Shown here piece after piece: positions 24,401 to 34,892 of a stretch of 64,000 nucleotides of DNA. Position 1 is the stretch's first letter; each line of letters opens with the position of its first letter. The notes below the pieces were generated by a model. It was not told the origin of the DNA, did not search any database, and was given only the letters and a program-made list of their open reading frames with translations. Position numbers and translations under genes: made by a program. The DNA is taken from the NCBI RefSeq assembly GCF_963583255.1, contig NC_084814.1, positions 17,097,464 to 17,161,463 on the forward strand. The letters are read 5' to 3'. Origin of the DNA: Pyrus communis (lineage: Eukaryota > Streptophyta > Magnoliopsida > Rosales > Rosaceae).

Positions 24401-24932
24401 CTCTAAGCTCAGCAGTGCTTGATCCAGCCATGTTAGACTTGGATTCAAGAAATCACAGTTTCCAGATTCGATTTGAGCTCAAAATTCAACTCAATCGCAC
24501 TCACAGATTTCATGCCCAGTTTAGACGATGAAACCTGGCTCTGAGGCCATGTTAGTGTTTGTGTGTATTGGATATGCTTCAATGGAGACTTGATACAAAT
24601 CTGAAAATACCAGAGGATTTGCAAAGAATGATGATGGAATTAATTTATGGAATTCCTCACTCAAAGCATGAGTGGTTTGTTACCATTATACATGGAAGAG
24701 GAAAGGAGATCATTCACTCATCAAACTGAAATACAATCTCAGCCCTTAATTGCTATCACCCTATGAGATGATGCCACTTGTCTTAATCTATCACTTAAGC
24801 TAGATACAAGAGAGAGCTGCCACATGGACTATGATCCAATGGCCTAGATTTAAACTGAAAACAACTATTAAAATAAAGCATTTGAATTGTTTCTTTGGCT
24901 CCAAGTTTCGGTTGAAGGGTTACACACCAACA
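21430..24932 (-). mobile_element. Truncated Ty1/copia retrotransposon with one LTR
   Basis: Orientation is right to left. The LTR is 24550-24932 (383 bp; read on the minus strand it starts TGTTGGTGTG and ends CACTAACA). It is followed by TGGCCTCAGAGCCAGG (24549-24534), a slightly altered initiator-Met primer site. The gag start at 24432 (MAGSSTAELRALVFNGKNY) and gag remnants follow. The protease region 23110-23442 has WYIDSGCGNHMTG. Integrase remnants occupy about 23000-22280. The N-terminal half of the RT ([34 protein letters not shown]) stops abruptly near 21430. RNase H and the second LTR are missing and several frames are broken, so it is dead. Confidence 0.85.
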
Positions 24933-24961
24933 GACATTCCCGTCAATAAAGCGAAAAAATT

Positions 24962-25831
24962 TTGTCAGCAACAAGGAAGAGCAAAAAACAAGTGTGTCGT
25001 AATATCACAAAACCCATTACAGTTTTAGACCCTTGGAATAACGGGCTGATTGTGAGGACTGACCTTAATACAAAGGATGGGATATGGTTCAGAAAATTTC
25101 TGGGGCGCCCCGAAAACCAGCCTCATCGTATAGATGCTTGGCATTTGAGGAAGACGTGCGCAATTTTAATACCTGTGGCTGTCGAGAAGGATGCTAGATG
25201 TGATATTCCTGAATTTGACAGGAAGAAATACCAGGTCCCTGGTAATATGACCCTTGGAGAATTCATCTTATTCATTAGGGTCAGTATCAGGATAAGCAAG
25301 AAAAAGCCGATATTTGTCTCTTTCAAGAACACTAAACCTCCTGTTGGTGTTTTTTTTTATGAAATCGATGAGGAAAATAAGGGTGAAGATGGATTTCTTC
25401 ACATTACCTACAGTGGGGAAGAGAATGTTTGTGGATCAAATCAAGAGCAAGAACACGGGGATGAAATCTCAATCGAGAAGGAAGCCGCAAACAATCCACA
25501 TGCAACACCAGCAGGAATTCCACTGAAGCAGAACATAATTCTCGTGAAATCTGCATGCAAGGAGGGGAAGCCGCAAACAATCCACATGCAACACCAGCAG
25601 GAATTCCACTGAAGCAGAACATAATTCTCGTGAAATCTGCATGCAAGGAGGATTGATAGTATTCCCGACAACAATTCCATTGAACCTGCCATGGGTGCCT
25701 GGTTATCTGCAATCAATGAGAGAAATAAGGATAAGTCGTATTTCTTCACATCAGTCGGAAAGGAGGATAACGTTTGTGAATCGTCCAAGGAAGAGCGAGA
25801 ATGCATTAAGTTGAAGTATTTAGTTTTATGA
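24962..25831 (+). pseudogene. ATG8-like ubiquitin-fold sequence with a second partial domain, broken
   Basis: From about 25085 the frame reads like autophagy protein ATG8: IPVAVEKDARCDIPEFDRKK, YQVPGNMTLGEFI, ISKKKPIFVSF, EDGFLHITYSGEENVCG. ATG8 is the small ubiquitin-like protein conjugated to phosphatidylethanolamine on autophagosomes, and the glycine at 25403-25405 sits where the conjugated C-terminal glycine belongs. The domain is in one uninterrupted exon and the N-terminal helices are hardly recognisable. The frame then runs on into EQEHGDEIS, an 86-bp duplication and a stop. A second, worse copy of an ATG8 C-terminal third follows at 25667-25831 (AINERNKDKSYFFTSVGKED, then NVCES). A retrocopy or decayed tandem gene is likelier than a working gene. 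The copia LTR abuts its 5' side, so the upstream part may have been displaced. Confidence 0.6.
25481..25652. repeat. 86-bp direct tandem duplication
   Basis: Two nearly identical adjacent copies start at 25481 and 25567, both beginning GAAGCCGCAAACAATCCACA. Because 86 is not a multiple of three, the duplication itself shifts the ATG8-like frame. Confidence 0.95.
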
Positions 25832-26195
25832 AATGCAGTGGGACTGTAATATCTGTGTGTGATAATGTTATCAGTTAGAAATGATTGGGGGCTCAATTAC
25901 ATCTGTATCCCTTGAAACTCAACCCGAGTTAGAGTAACTGCGTTTGTATTTAACTCTAAACTCTATATCCGACCCTAACTTTTTCAGTGCATTGTAAATG
26001 TCACACCCCGATCCTGGAAACATCTAGAATCAACACATGACATGACATCAAGTCATATTGAGACAATCACGTAAAACCTAGCTAGATTTCGTGCTTCATA
26101 AATACAAACAGAAAGAACCTAATCAACGAACCAATAGCCTTACAATGCGAAGTACCAAAAACAATCAATGATTTAACAACATAGCATCCGCTCAT

Positions 26196-26460
26196 TTATT
26201 TTACTACATATATATAATCAGGGTAACCATTATGAACTATATACTTTGTTCTGTATAGCTGACTAGGCATACGAAACATAAATGTATATAACTTCAAATT
26301 CTCCATATCTTCTGTTATAGTCTCTTTCAGAATTTTCTTAGGTCTTTCTCTACTTCTTGTATTATGCGCCTTCATCTCATAGTTTGCATCTTTTGACCGG
26401 AGCATTTGTAGGTTTTCAGTTCCCGTGTCCAAACCATCTTAACCGATTGTCTATAATCTT
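26196..26460 (-). mobile_element. LINE-like reverse transcriptase tail, degenerate
   Basis: With frame changes the minus strand reads KPTNAPVKRCK, then RERPKKILKETITEDMENLK, then a degenerate QLYRTKYIVHN. This is the order of the R/K-P-x-x-AP-V-R-RC, GRPKKTL-E-T-I-x-x-D and RAQWRxxIH motifs at the end of plant LINE-type proteins. The flanks 25840-26195 and 26470-26890 contain nothing else I recognise. Confidence 0.55.
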
Positions 26461-26895
26461 TACCCAAGAAAAACATTCTTGCAATCAAACATAATCCTCG
26501 CATCATCATTCGCCCAATAAATGTTTTTCCAAAAAGAATTCTTAATAAAAGTAATTGTTTATAGGGAACTTTAACAAAAAGTTTCCAATACTGTTCACTT
26601 TAACGAAAAATCACATTTTTACACTAAAAAGTCAATCATGTTACTATTTACTATATCCTTTATTTTGTCCTTATCGTTAAAACTCAAAGTTTTCAAGCTC
26701 TTATCATTAGTTTTTCTTTGTTTAACTTGCTAATTACACATTGAAGCAGAACCGACTAATTCAAGCCTTACCATCAAATGAAGCAGACTGCACACATTAC
26801 AAGGGAAGTCTTTCTTTAAATAGGACGTGGAAATGTGAAAAACAACTAAACCACATAAAGAGCTTGTTCATCTGATCGTGCCGGAAGCAATAGCA

Positions 26896-29440
26896 TCAGA
26901 TAGGACATCCTCCCTTCTTTCCATTTCTTTCCTCGTCTACTTTCCTCTCCTTTTCGCCCCGCTGTTCATCCTCAAACTCCAAATCTAATACCCTCTTCAT
27001 GACGCCTTTCTCAGGACTTGTCAAAAAGGATTGCATTGGAGATACCTCAACTTGCACGTCCTCCCTCAATTGCACCACGGAGCATGGACTTCCTTGATTG
27101 AGCTTTTCTTTGAGTTCTTGATTTTCCTTGATCAGCTCCATTTTTTCTTTCTTTAGGTTTTTCACCGCTTCCCTTTCCGCTTCAAGAGTTTCTTCCAGCA
27201 TTTTCACCAACCTCTTCAGAGAATCAAACAATGATTTCTTTTCAGAAGTTAAGACCTCATTTTCCTCTTTCAGCTTTCTCCTTTCCTTCTTTTCTTCTTT
27301 TAGTTTTCTCTTCAACTTTTTAGTTTTTTCCTTCTTACTCTCCAACTTTTCAGTTAGCCTACTCACTTTTCCTTGATCAGCACTTGCATTCTGAATCACT
27401 CTCCAAATATCTTCTGATCTTTCTTCCAAGTCCTCATTGTCATTTAACCTTTTTGAAATAGGGGGTCCGCGGACGAATTTCATTTTTCTCTTTCGAGCTC
27501 GGAGATGATCTTCCAATTCGCCCGCTGTATCACCAGTCACATTTTCCCATTCTTCTCGTTCTTCTCGTCCATTGGTTATAATAGCTTCTTCGCGTGCTTT
27601 TTCATCTTCTCCTAGTTTCTTCCTCTCCTTGTCCTTCTTAAAGCTCAACTGCACAGTTGCATTATCCAAACAAATACGATATCAGCATCTGCAAGCAATA
27701 CCTAGCAATAGAGTATTCGCATTTGTACACCAATTACAACTACCCTCAGTACCCCGTACTATATAACAGTTAGTATGCATATGATAACATAAAGTACGAA
27801 AATTTACAAGACTTACCCCAATGTCTGCGACATGTACTTGTTTAAGTTTCAAGTGCAGTTCCTGCATGCTCCATTTTACGAGAGCTGGTTTCTGTCCCTC
27901 CCTTCCCTTGATTGGTTGTATGAGGTTAGTTCTCTCACACAACCAAAGCTGTTAGCATGAAAGTAAAAAACGATCACGATCACATATGAAGGCAATCTTG
28001 CATTAGGAAGATCTAATACGTAAGAGTACATCAATTACCATTATGGCAACCACGCACCCAGGAACAGAATATGGCTTGAACCGCCCGGTCCCTTTTTCCA
28101 ATCCCTGGTGCAGAACGTCAGCCACAGCTTTCGCCCATGAATATCTTGAAATACTTTCTAAATCCTCACAATACTTGACTAAATTCCATGAAGTAACTTG
28201 GCCCGAGTTACATAACAAAAAGGTTATGCATAATTCTATCAAAATCAGGCGTACAACATCCTCTACGTCTGTTTCTCTTTTCCCTTCTATTGCTTCGTCC
28301 AAGGCTTTATCCACCAATGTTTTATACACTCTTTTGGCGTTAAAATATCTTTCGACAAAATCTGATTTGTAACTCCTTGATCCCTTTAACTTCAATTCTT
28401 CACCTTCTTGTGGAAGTCCCAAAATTTCTGCCATGTCTTCTGTCGTCAACGATGCAGATGTGCTACCAAACTGAAAACTCATTGTTCTTGCGTTGTAGCA
28501 CTTGATAATGGCGCGGACATCACTCTCTGATTTCTTGCATTGATCTTCCGATATCACACCGCTGTAAAACGCGGATATTAATGGCCAAAAAGGAGTCTGT
28601 CGAAGCAACTCCAAGTGCCGTTCAGTTAAGTGCCCCTTAATTCGCTGCATTGTACTGAAAAACGACAGCATATTACATCGGTATTGTACATATTCTTCTC
28701 CTCTCCCCCACCTCAAATTTTCCATCTTGTTCTTCCCCATCTTCCTTCTTATCTGCTTCTGTATGCTCCTTCTGTAACCTAAACATACACACACACACAC
28801 ACACACACAAGTATATGTATATGTATATATATAGAAACAAGATTTACAAGAAGATTAAAATGCAAACGTTTAAAATTCCCTAATCCGAATTACCTGAAAT
28901 TCTCAGAGCGTTATTTCCTTTAACCGGAGCAGAGCTACCTTCACCGCTATCATTGTTAGCAGTGGTATCACCACCGATCGCAGCCAACCGATCGCTCCTT
29001 CTTCTCTGGATGCTGTTACTCAAACCCTTCTTCCTCAATGTCTTACCGCCCTTCTCCAGCCGCGAAATGCGGCGCTCCAGCTCCTCGTTCTGCGTCCGGA
29101 GCTCCAAAATTACCTCTCTGCCCTCGCCGCCGTTCTCTTCGCTCACCGCCTCCGCCTTGATCGGTGAAAGCTTGAGCCTGAGCTCCTCCTCTGCTCTGAG
29201 CTTCTCGAGCCGCTCGAACTCGTGCTTCTCGTCGAGCAGCGCGTTCTCGTACCTCTGCTTCTCGATTTCTCGCCTCAGTTTCGCTTCCCTCGCCGATAAT
29301 GCCTGTTCGACTCGGCCGAAATCCTTCGGCCGAGACGCCGCTCTCAGCGCCGAAAACAGGTCCGAGACGGTCGGATTTTCGGTTTCGGCTGCGTCGTCGT
29401 GGCCTTCAGAAGGAGGGGTGAGTTGTGTCCCGAACACCAT
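26896..29440 (-). CDS. Single-module plant-mobile-domain-like coiled-coil protein, 723 aa
   Basis: Four exons: 28894-29440, 28039-28778, 27817-27948, 26896-27648 (2,172 nt with stop), all with GT-AG borders and phases 1, 0, 0. Residues 1-182 form the N-terminal coiled coil, with an extra heptad block (ELRTQNEELERRISRLEKGG) not kept in the other single-module gene. Residues 183-473 are the globular module (TPFWPLISAFYSGVIS, SLTTEDMAEILGLP, SRYSWAKAVADVLH, LWLCERTNLIQP). Residues 474-723 are a K/E-rich coiled coil (KLKRKLKEEKKERRKLKEEN). The ATG at 29438-29440 is the first in frame. Intron 1 is only 115 bp and contains an (AC)n run. This compact copy is the best reference for the ancestral gene structure. 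Function unknown. Confidence 0.75.
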
Positions 29441-29604
29441 TTGCAGGGACGCGAATCCGTGACGACCGAGTCGATTTTCGGAACGGGAGGGAAACTTTGA
29501 GTTTCGGATGAAGTGGAGAAGAAAGCGACGGTTTTCTAACCGAAAAAGATGGAAGCGATCCTGCTCCCTGTGGCAAGTGTCAGGAGTGTACTTCTGAGTA
29601 AACA

Positions 29605-29645
29605 AAGATGTCGCCACATGTTGTTAGAACGCAGGATCGTGCGGT
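29605..29645 (-). promoter_or_regulatory. Conserved 41-bp upstream block (copy 3)
   Basis: It lies 165 bp upstream of the ATG and aligns ungapped with the blocks at 7620 and 17420. The G-box position reads CACATG, and GTTGTTA is retained. Confidence 0.45.
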
Positions 29646-30990
29646 CATGGTTAATTCCATTCTATAACTTTTTCTAGAAAATAATAACACACTCCTATTC
29701 TCATTCAACATTCAACATTATTGTTTTATATTTGCGAGATTCATAATTTTTCACTTATATGTTTCAATTCAATCATTTTTATCATTACCGTTTGAAATTG
29801 CTAAAGCCTTTGTTAGTGCGTTCAGGTGGCATAACGTAGGACCAAATGTACTTTTATTATTGTTATCTGGATTAAAATTAAATTAATTACAAAAAATGTT
29901 TAAAGAATTACCATACCTTCACCGCCCTTATCCTCTGCTTAGACATGACATTTTAGTATTTGGGTAAATGCTTAATGGGTCGGGTCATTAGTAGGTAATT
30001 GTTAAATCCCTAATCTTATTAAATAACGAGTCATTTTGAGTGAACTTGCGAAACTAATTATCACCCTTTAGCACACATGAGGACGTTTTGTGTAACTTCA
30101 TAAATATGTAACAAAAGAAAACCCTCGTTGACTCTCTTTGCCTCGCACTGTCGCACAACGCACACACTCTGCCGTTTACACTCTAGTCTTTTTTTCTTTT
30201 CTTTTTTGGTTAAACTAGATAATATTAATCCGGGCAAAGCCTGGAACGACGTCGAATCAAGCTCGGAAGCATCACGGCTTGAAACCTCCTTGAATTTGAT
30301 AATAACTCTGTCGTCATATCTAATTGGATACAAAATCAAGGAGCAATTAGAAAGTGTAAGAATCTAAATTAATTGAGCTCAATTCGTTGCAGATTTACAA
30401 AACTAATCAACATCATAAAACATAACGATTCGATACATATCTAGATAAGAAAAACGAACCGAAATCATATACGAACATGTAATACTGAATCGAACATTGA
30501 ACAACACCAAATCGAGTTGGCCAAACAAGCTATTCAATTCAATAACGGCTTAAAATTTTAACAACATAAAACCACCATTAGCAAGCATATGGTGAAATGA
30601 TGAACGAGAATTCGATATAAACTATCCAAACAGATATCAAAATTGGGTTTGGGTGTTAAAGGGTGAAACATATGACCTATTAGCTTAACAGGCTAGTTGG
30701 GTGACCCGCTAGCTTAACGGGTTAGGTGTAAGTGATACGTTATCGTAATGGGTCTTACAGGTCTACCTCTACCCATCACTCCGACTGCAAATTACCTTGA
30801 CTGTCCAACCCTTTCCTCGAGAATTCAACATCTTCCCAATGAGTACGTGCAAAGGCAAAAAGTATATGAAGGCCCTCTCTTTCTATCTAAATCTTTTCTC
30901 CTCTCTCTTTGTCTCACATGTCATGCTCCAATTCAAATTTAATATTATAAGTTGCTCATCAATTCAATTTCATTACTAGATTTTTTAGGA
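29646..30990. other. AT-rich intergenic DNA without a recognised gene
   Basis: No convincing coding sequence was found. There is a short direct repeat near 30670-30770 (TTAGCTTAACAGG and CTAGCTTAACGGGTTAGG) and an isolated minus-strand reading frame at 30061-30339 with no family resemblance. Confidence 0.5.
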
Positions 30991-30999
30991 TGGGGTCTA

Positions 31000-31529
31000 T
31001 TGCTTGGTTGAATGGGTGGGACTTAGTGAAATTTTTGCTCTATATTATTGCTCCAGGACAATATTCATGGCATGAAAAGTTGAATAAGTCTTCTTCAAGA
31101 GATCATATTCAGTCAAGTCCTTATTACATAACTTGAGAACTGATTAGATTCGATAAACTTCATAATTGTATTCATTCACAGACTTCAAGTCTTGGAAACG
31201 TAAGTGATGCTAGTTGTGTCTTGCTATAGGCAAGAAGATATGTTTGTGGTGATCGAAATGCTTTGTCAGGGCGAGTCAAAGAGTGTGTGGATCATCTTTA
31301 GCGAGGTATTCGGTCTACAATCCATCGTGCATATGCCTTTAATGAATACCATGGTGGTCATTTCGTTAGCTTCGTCAACTGGTTCATTCGTAGCCTCTTC
31401 AATTTTGGCTCTGAGACTTTTGGAGGTGAGATCGAGCTTCACATATTGGACCCACTTCAGGTAGTTTCTTCTAGAAAGGTAAAGTCGAGTTTGTTCAAGT
31501 TCGACATGTCGTTGCAATGGAGAGAACAA
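31000..31529 (-). mobile_element. Copia gag fragment
   Basis: On the minus strand: NYLKWVQYVKLDLTSKSLRA, IEEATNEPVDEANEMTTMVF, then, after frame changes, LPIARHN and FQDLKSVNEYNYEV. This is the order of plant copia gag proteins (Y-x-x-W, ...ARHDWQHLRFQDFKSVNEYN). Only a fragment remains and it is shifted in several places. Confidence 0.65.
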
Positions 31530-33240
31530 GATTGTAGTTCTTCTTATGGAAAATTAAATATCCACAGACATAAAGTAGAAAATTTAGCTTCTATAAACAT
31601 GTTCTGGTTTAATTTACGTGAAAAAATTCATGTTTCATGGGTGTATGTTTTGTATGATTGTGAGGAGAAAGAAGAGTTATAAACGTATGGAATAACATGC
31701 TTGAAAAATATTCTCAAAAATGATGATTGGTCACGTGGTATGTTTCGCATAAAAGAAAAATGAGCTTTGGTCAGTTTTGTGCCGATATCACCACCACTCA
31801 ACGTAGCGAAAGAATGAATAGTTCTCTAAAGAGGTTTTCCAATTGCAAACATGATTTGCACATTTTGTTTTACTATTTTCAAAGACTAGTTGAGGATTGT
31901 TGTTATGAAGAATTAAAGGCCGACTTTAAAGCAAATCAAAGTTCTTTTGCATTGTCATTTTCCGTTGATATATTGAAGCATGCAATGTTAGATTCCACAT
32001 CGCCCAGGGGAGTGGATCCTCTATGCTTTATATGTATATTTCCATCTCTACCTAGCACGAAGCCTTTTGGGAGCTCATTGGCTTTGGAGTTCATTGGAAC
32101 TCTATAGTTAAGCGAGTTCACACGAGAGTAATCCCAGGATGGGTGACCCACTAGGAAGTTCTCGTGTGAGTTCCCAGAAACAAAACCGTGAGGGCATGGT
32201 CGGGGCCCAAATCGGACAATATCGTGCTACAATGAAGTCGAGCTGGGATGTGGTGGGGGCCGAGACCGGGATGTAACAATTTGGTATCAAAGTCAATCCC
32301 CTGCCGGAAGTGTGCCAACGAGGACGTCGGGCCCCTAAGGGGGGTGGATTGTAACATCCCACATCGACCAACGGAGAGGGAGTGATGTGCCTTATATGTA
32401 CATGCCCACCTCCATATTGCATGAGGCTTTTTGGGAACTCACTGGCTTTGGATTCCATCTGAACTCCAAAGTTAAGCGAGTTCAGACGAGAGCAATCCTA
32501 GGATGGGTAACCCACTGGGAAGTTCACGTGTGAGTTCCCAGAAACCAAATCGTAAAGGCATGATCAGGGCCTAAAACGAACAATATCGTGCTACGGTGGA
32601 GTCGAGCCCGGGATGTGGTGAGGGCCAGGGCTGGGGATGTGACAATTTGGTATCTGAGCCAATCCTTGGCCGGAAGTGTGCCAACGAAGACGTCAGGCCC
32701 CTAAGGGGGGTGGATTGTTAAATCCCACATCGCCCAGGGGAATGGATCCTCTATGCCTTATATGTATATTTCCATCTCTACCTAGCACGAGGCCTTTTGG
32801 GAGCTCACTGGCTTTAGAGTTCATTGGAACTTTGAAGTAAGCGAGTTCGCATGAAGGCAATCCTAGGATGGGTGACCCACTGGGAAGTTCTCGTGTGAGT
32901 TCTCAGAAACAAAACCGTGAGGGCGTGGTTGGGGTCCAAAGCGGACAATATCGTGCTACAGTGGAGTCGAGCCCAGGATGTGGTGGGGGCCCAGGCCGGG
33001 ATGTGACACGCAGTTAGTGTTACAAACTAACAATGTTCACTGTATTTCAGAATGAGTTATGTAAAACTCATGATTATGCGTTGAACTTCTTAGGCAAAAG
33101 TGGTACAGTGAGAAAACATTACTTATAGCTTCCTAGTGGTAATAATTTAACCACAAGTTTGATTTTGTCTATGTATTTTTCAAAGATGATAATATTTTGT
33201 AGACGCATGGTAGAGTTTAAGTGAGTGAAACTATATGGGT
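31530..33240 (+). pseudogene. FAR1/MULE transposase-like gene, decayed and interrupted by Cassandra
   Basis: Fragments in shifting frames read YDCEEKEE, WNNMLEKYS, FGQFCADITTTQRSERMNSS, LKADFKANQ and SVDILKHA. After the insertion they continue MFTVFQNELCKTHDYALNF and GKSGTVRKHYL. This is the order found in FAR1/FHY3-related, MULE-derived transposases (ADMTTTQRSESMN, ILKHA..VYT, EVFELFQ-E). Stops and frameshifts throughout and the 1.0-kb insertion right after the ILKHA motif make it non-functional. Confidence 0.7.
31986..33008 (+). mobile_element. Cassandra TRIM in tandem form: LTR-int-LTR-int-LTR
   Basis: Three LTRs (31986-32278, 32350-32644, 32715-33008; 293, 295 and 294 bp) are separated by two short internal regions of 71 and 70 bp. 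Each internal region carries an initiator-Met-type primer site (TTTGGTATCAAAG; TTTGGTATCTGAGCC) and ends in a CCCCTAAGGGGGGTGGAT purine tract. The LTRs start TGTTAGATTCC / TGTAACATCCC and end ATGTAACA or ATGTGACA. Each LTR carries a 5S-rRNA-like pol III promoter (AGTTAAGCGAGTTC, then AGGATGGGTGACCCACT), the hallmark of Cassandra. No proteins are encoded, as is normal for TRIMs. No perfect 5-bp target duplication is evident. Confidence 0.9.
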
Positions 33241-34892
33241 TTCAAAATCAGGATTTCACTTAATTATCATGGTCTTGTGATATTTGTAAGATTATTAATG
33301 CAATTTCATGACCTTTTTCTCATGTATCCAATTTCATTGCTACCAGAGCTGTTGGCATTTTCATTTATTTTCTTGTTGTGATGGTGAAGTTTTCTATGTT
33401 TTAATGTGGTTGAATATCAAAGAACTGCGAACTTTAAAATTATGTACTTCACAGGTCAAAGTTTCCCATGGCTTGTAACAAAATACAACAATCACATCTT
33501 GACCATACAAAGTTATCACTGGGAATCTTGAAAATTTGAGATATTCACATCTTGTTCTCGTAACAATTTGTGTTTGTTCAAAATTGCATCCACTCTCCCA
33601 TCTGATAATGTTATGCACCAATAGGGCAAGCCACCTCAAAATCCCATCAACAATGTTCTTCCAATCATGCACAAGAGGCGTAACATAAATGACCATACTT
33701 AAATGGTCCATAGCTTCCTTGTCAACTAGAGAAAGCCCCCATAACAGAAAAAGAAGCATAAACCCATAGCTTCTTATGACTGAAACCGCATCGTCTGTTC
33801 CACCACACTTCTATTGAAATTGAACATCCGTTTATACTCTAATAAAACTGTGCACCACTAACCGTTCCACCACACTTTGATTGATTGAACACCCTTTTTG
33901 CTCGATTAAATCGTGCACACATTGGTGGTTTCGATGAACTTTTCGTGGTGTTCTGTGTGCTTGTATTCTACTTGGTCATTTGCTGAAGGAGAGTCAATGG
34001 ATAAATGACTCCATCACAACCCTTGTAATTGTGGGTAAGCTTTGGTTGTTCTATGTGTGCTCAAATCTTTGTGCATGGCTTTTTGGCTCCATGGTTTAGT
34101 GTTTAGACATAGAGACTGAGAATTTTGGAAGCTAAAGTGAGCAAAAAAGAAAGTCGAGACAGAGGGATATTTTTGAAGAGTCTAAGCGTCGTTTGTTTTT
34201 TGCAATTTTTTTTTTCCAAAATTTTAGGAGATAATAGAGGTCTGGGGATAATATAAAGATTAACAGAGTTAAGATTAGTAAGTGAGTAAACATGCGTCGC
34301 ATTTTTAGGGAGGCCACAAGGATGCAACATTACTTTTTGGATGCATAAAAGATTTGAAACCAGAAAAAATATTCTCATATTACTTTGGGAACCCCACATG
34401 CATTAAAAGTTGGCCTATTAAAGAGAATAGCTTGCACAATGGAGCTAAAACGCGTTTACAAATAATATTTTTTAATAAACAATAGCGTTAGTAAGTTAAA
34501 TGTTTTTTATTTTTTTGAATAAAGTGAATTAAATTATTAAAGGTCAGAAGAGAGGGAGATTCATGAGAATCAAACCCGCACCATGTACATATACATTATA
34601 ACTTTCCATCATTACATTAAAGCGTTATCTGCAAATAAAAAAGTTACAATCCCATCATTTTGCAAAAATAGTTAATGTATTAAAGCAGGAGCAACATCAT
34701 GGCAAACTTGTATCTTTCCGAAGATGTTTTCTGTGTCTCCTTAATTTTAATTCAACGAACATACAATTTCATTATACTAGGAGAATTTGCTTCTCGAATG
34801 GAAGACTCTAAATTTTAAAGATGAAGATGGACATTTAACATCCTAAAGTTTTACAATTTTTTTTTTTCTTAAAAAAGGGGACAATTGGTGGC
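33241..34892. other. Intergenic DNA without a recognised gene
   Basis: A minus-strand reading frame of 121 codons (33394-33759) is open but matches no family I know. A short direct repeat (GTTCCACCACACTT) occurs near 33798 and 33864. The remainder is AT-rich. Confidence 0.5.

Noticed and set aside
25404..25896. Minus-strand frames over the ATG8-like region
   Set aside because: They owe their length to the 86-bp duplication and show the same peptide twice from the repeat; there is no family match, and the plus strand shows the ATG8 motifs.
30061..30339. 92-codon minus-strand frame
   Set aside because: Crosses a poly-pyrimidine tract, has no recognisable domain and is likely chance.
32106..32960. 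Genuine 5S rRNA genes
   Set aside because: The 5S-like blocks (AGTTAAGCGAGTTC, GGATGGGTGACC) lie inside three LTRs with primer sites and lack the full 5S sequence, so they are Cassandra LTR parts.
33394..33759. 121-codon minus-strand frame
   Set aside because: No known motif, no start or splice context and transposon surroundings. Kept only as a note in the intergenic entry.
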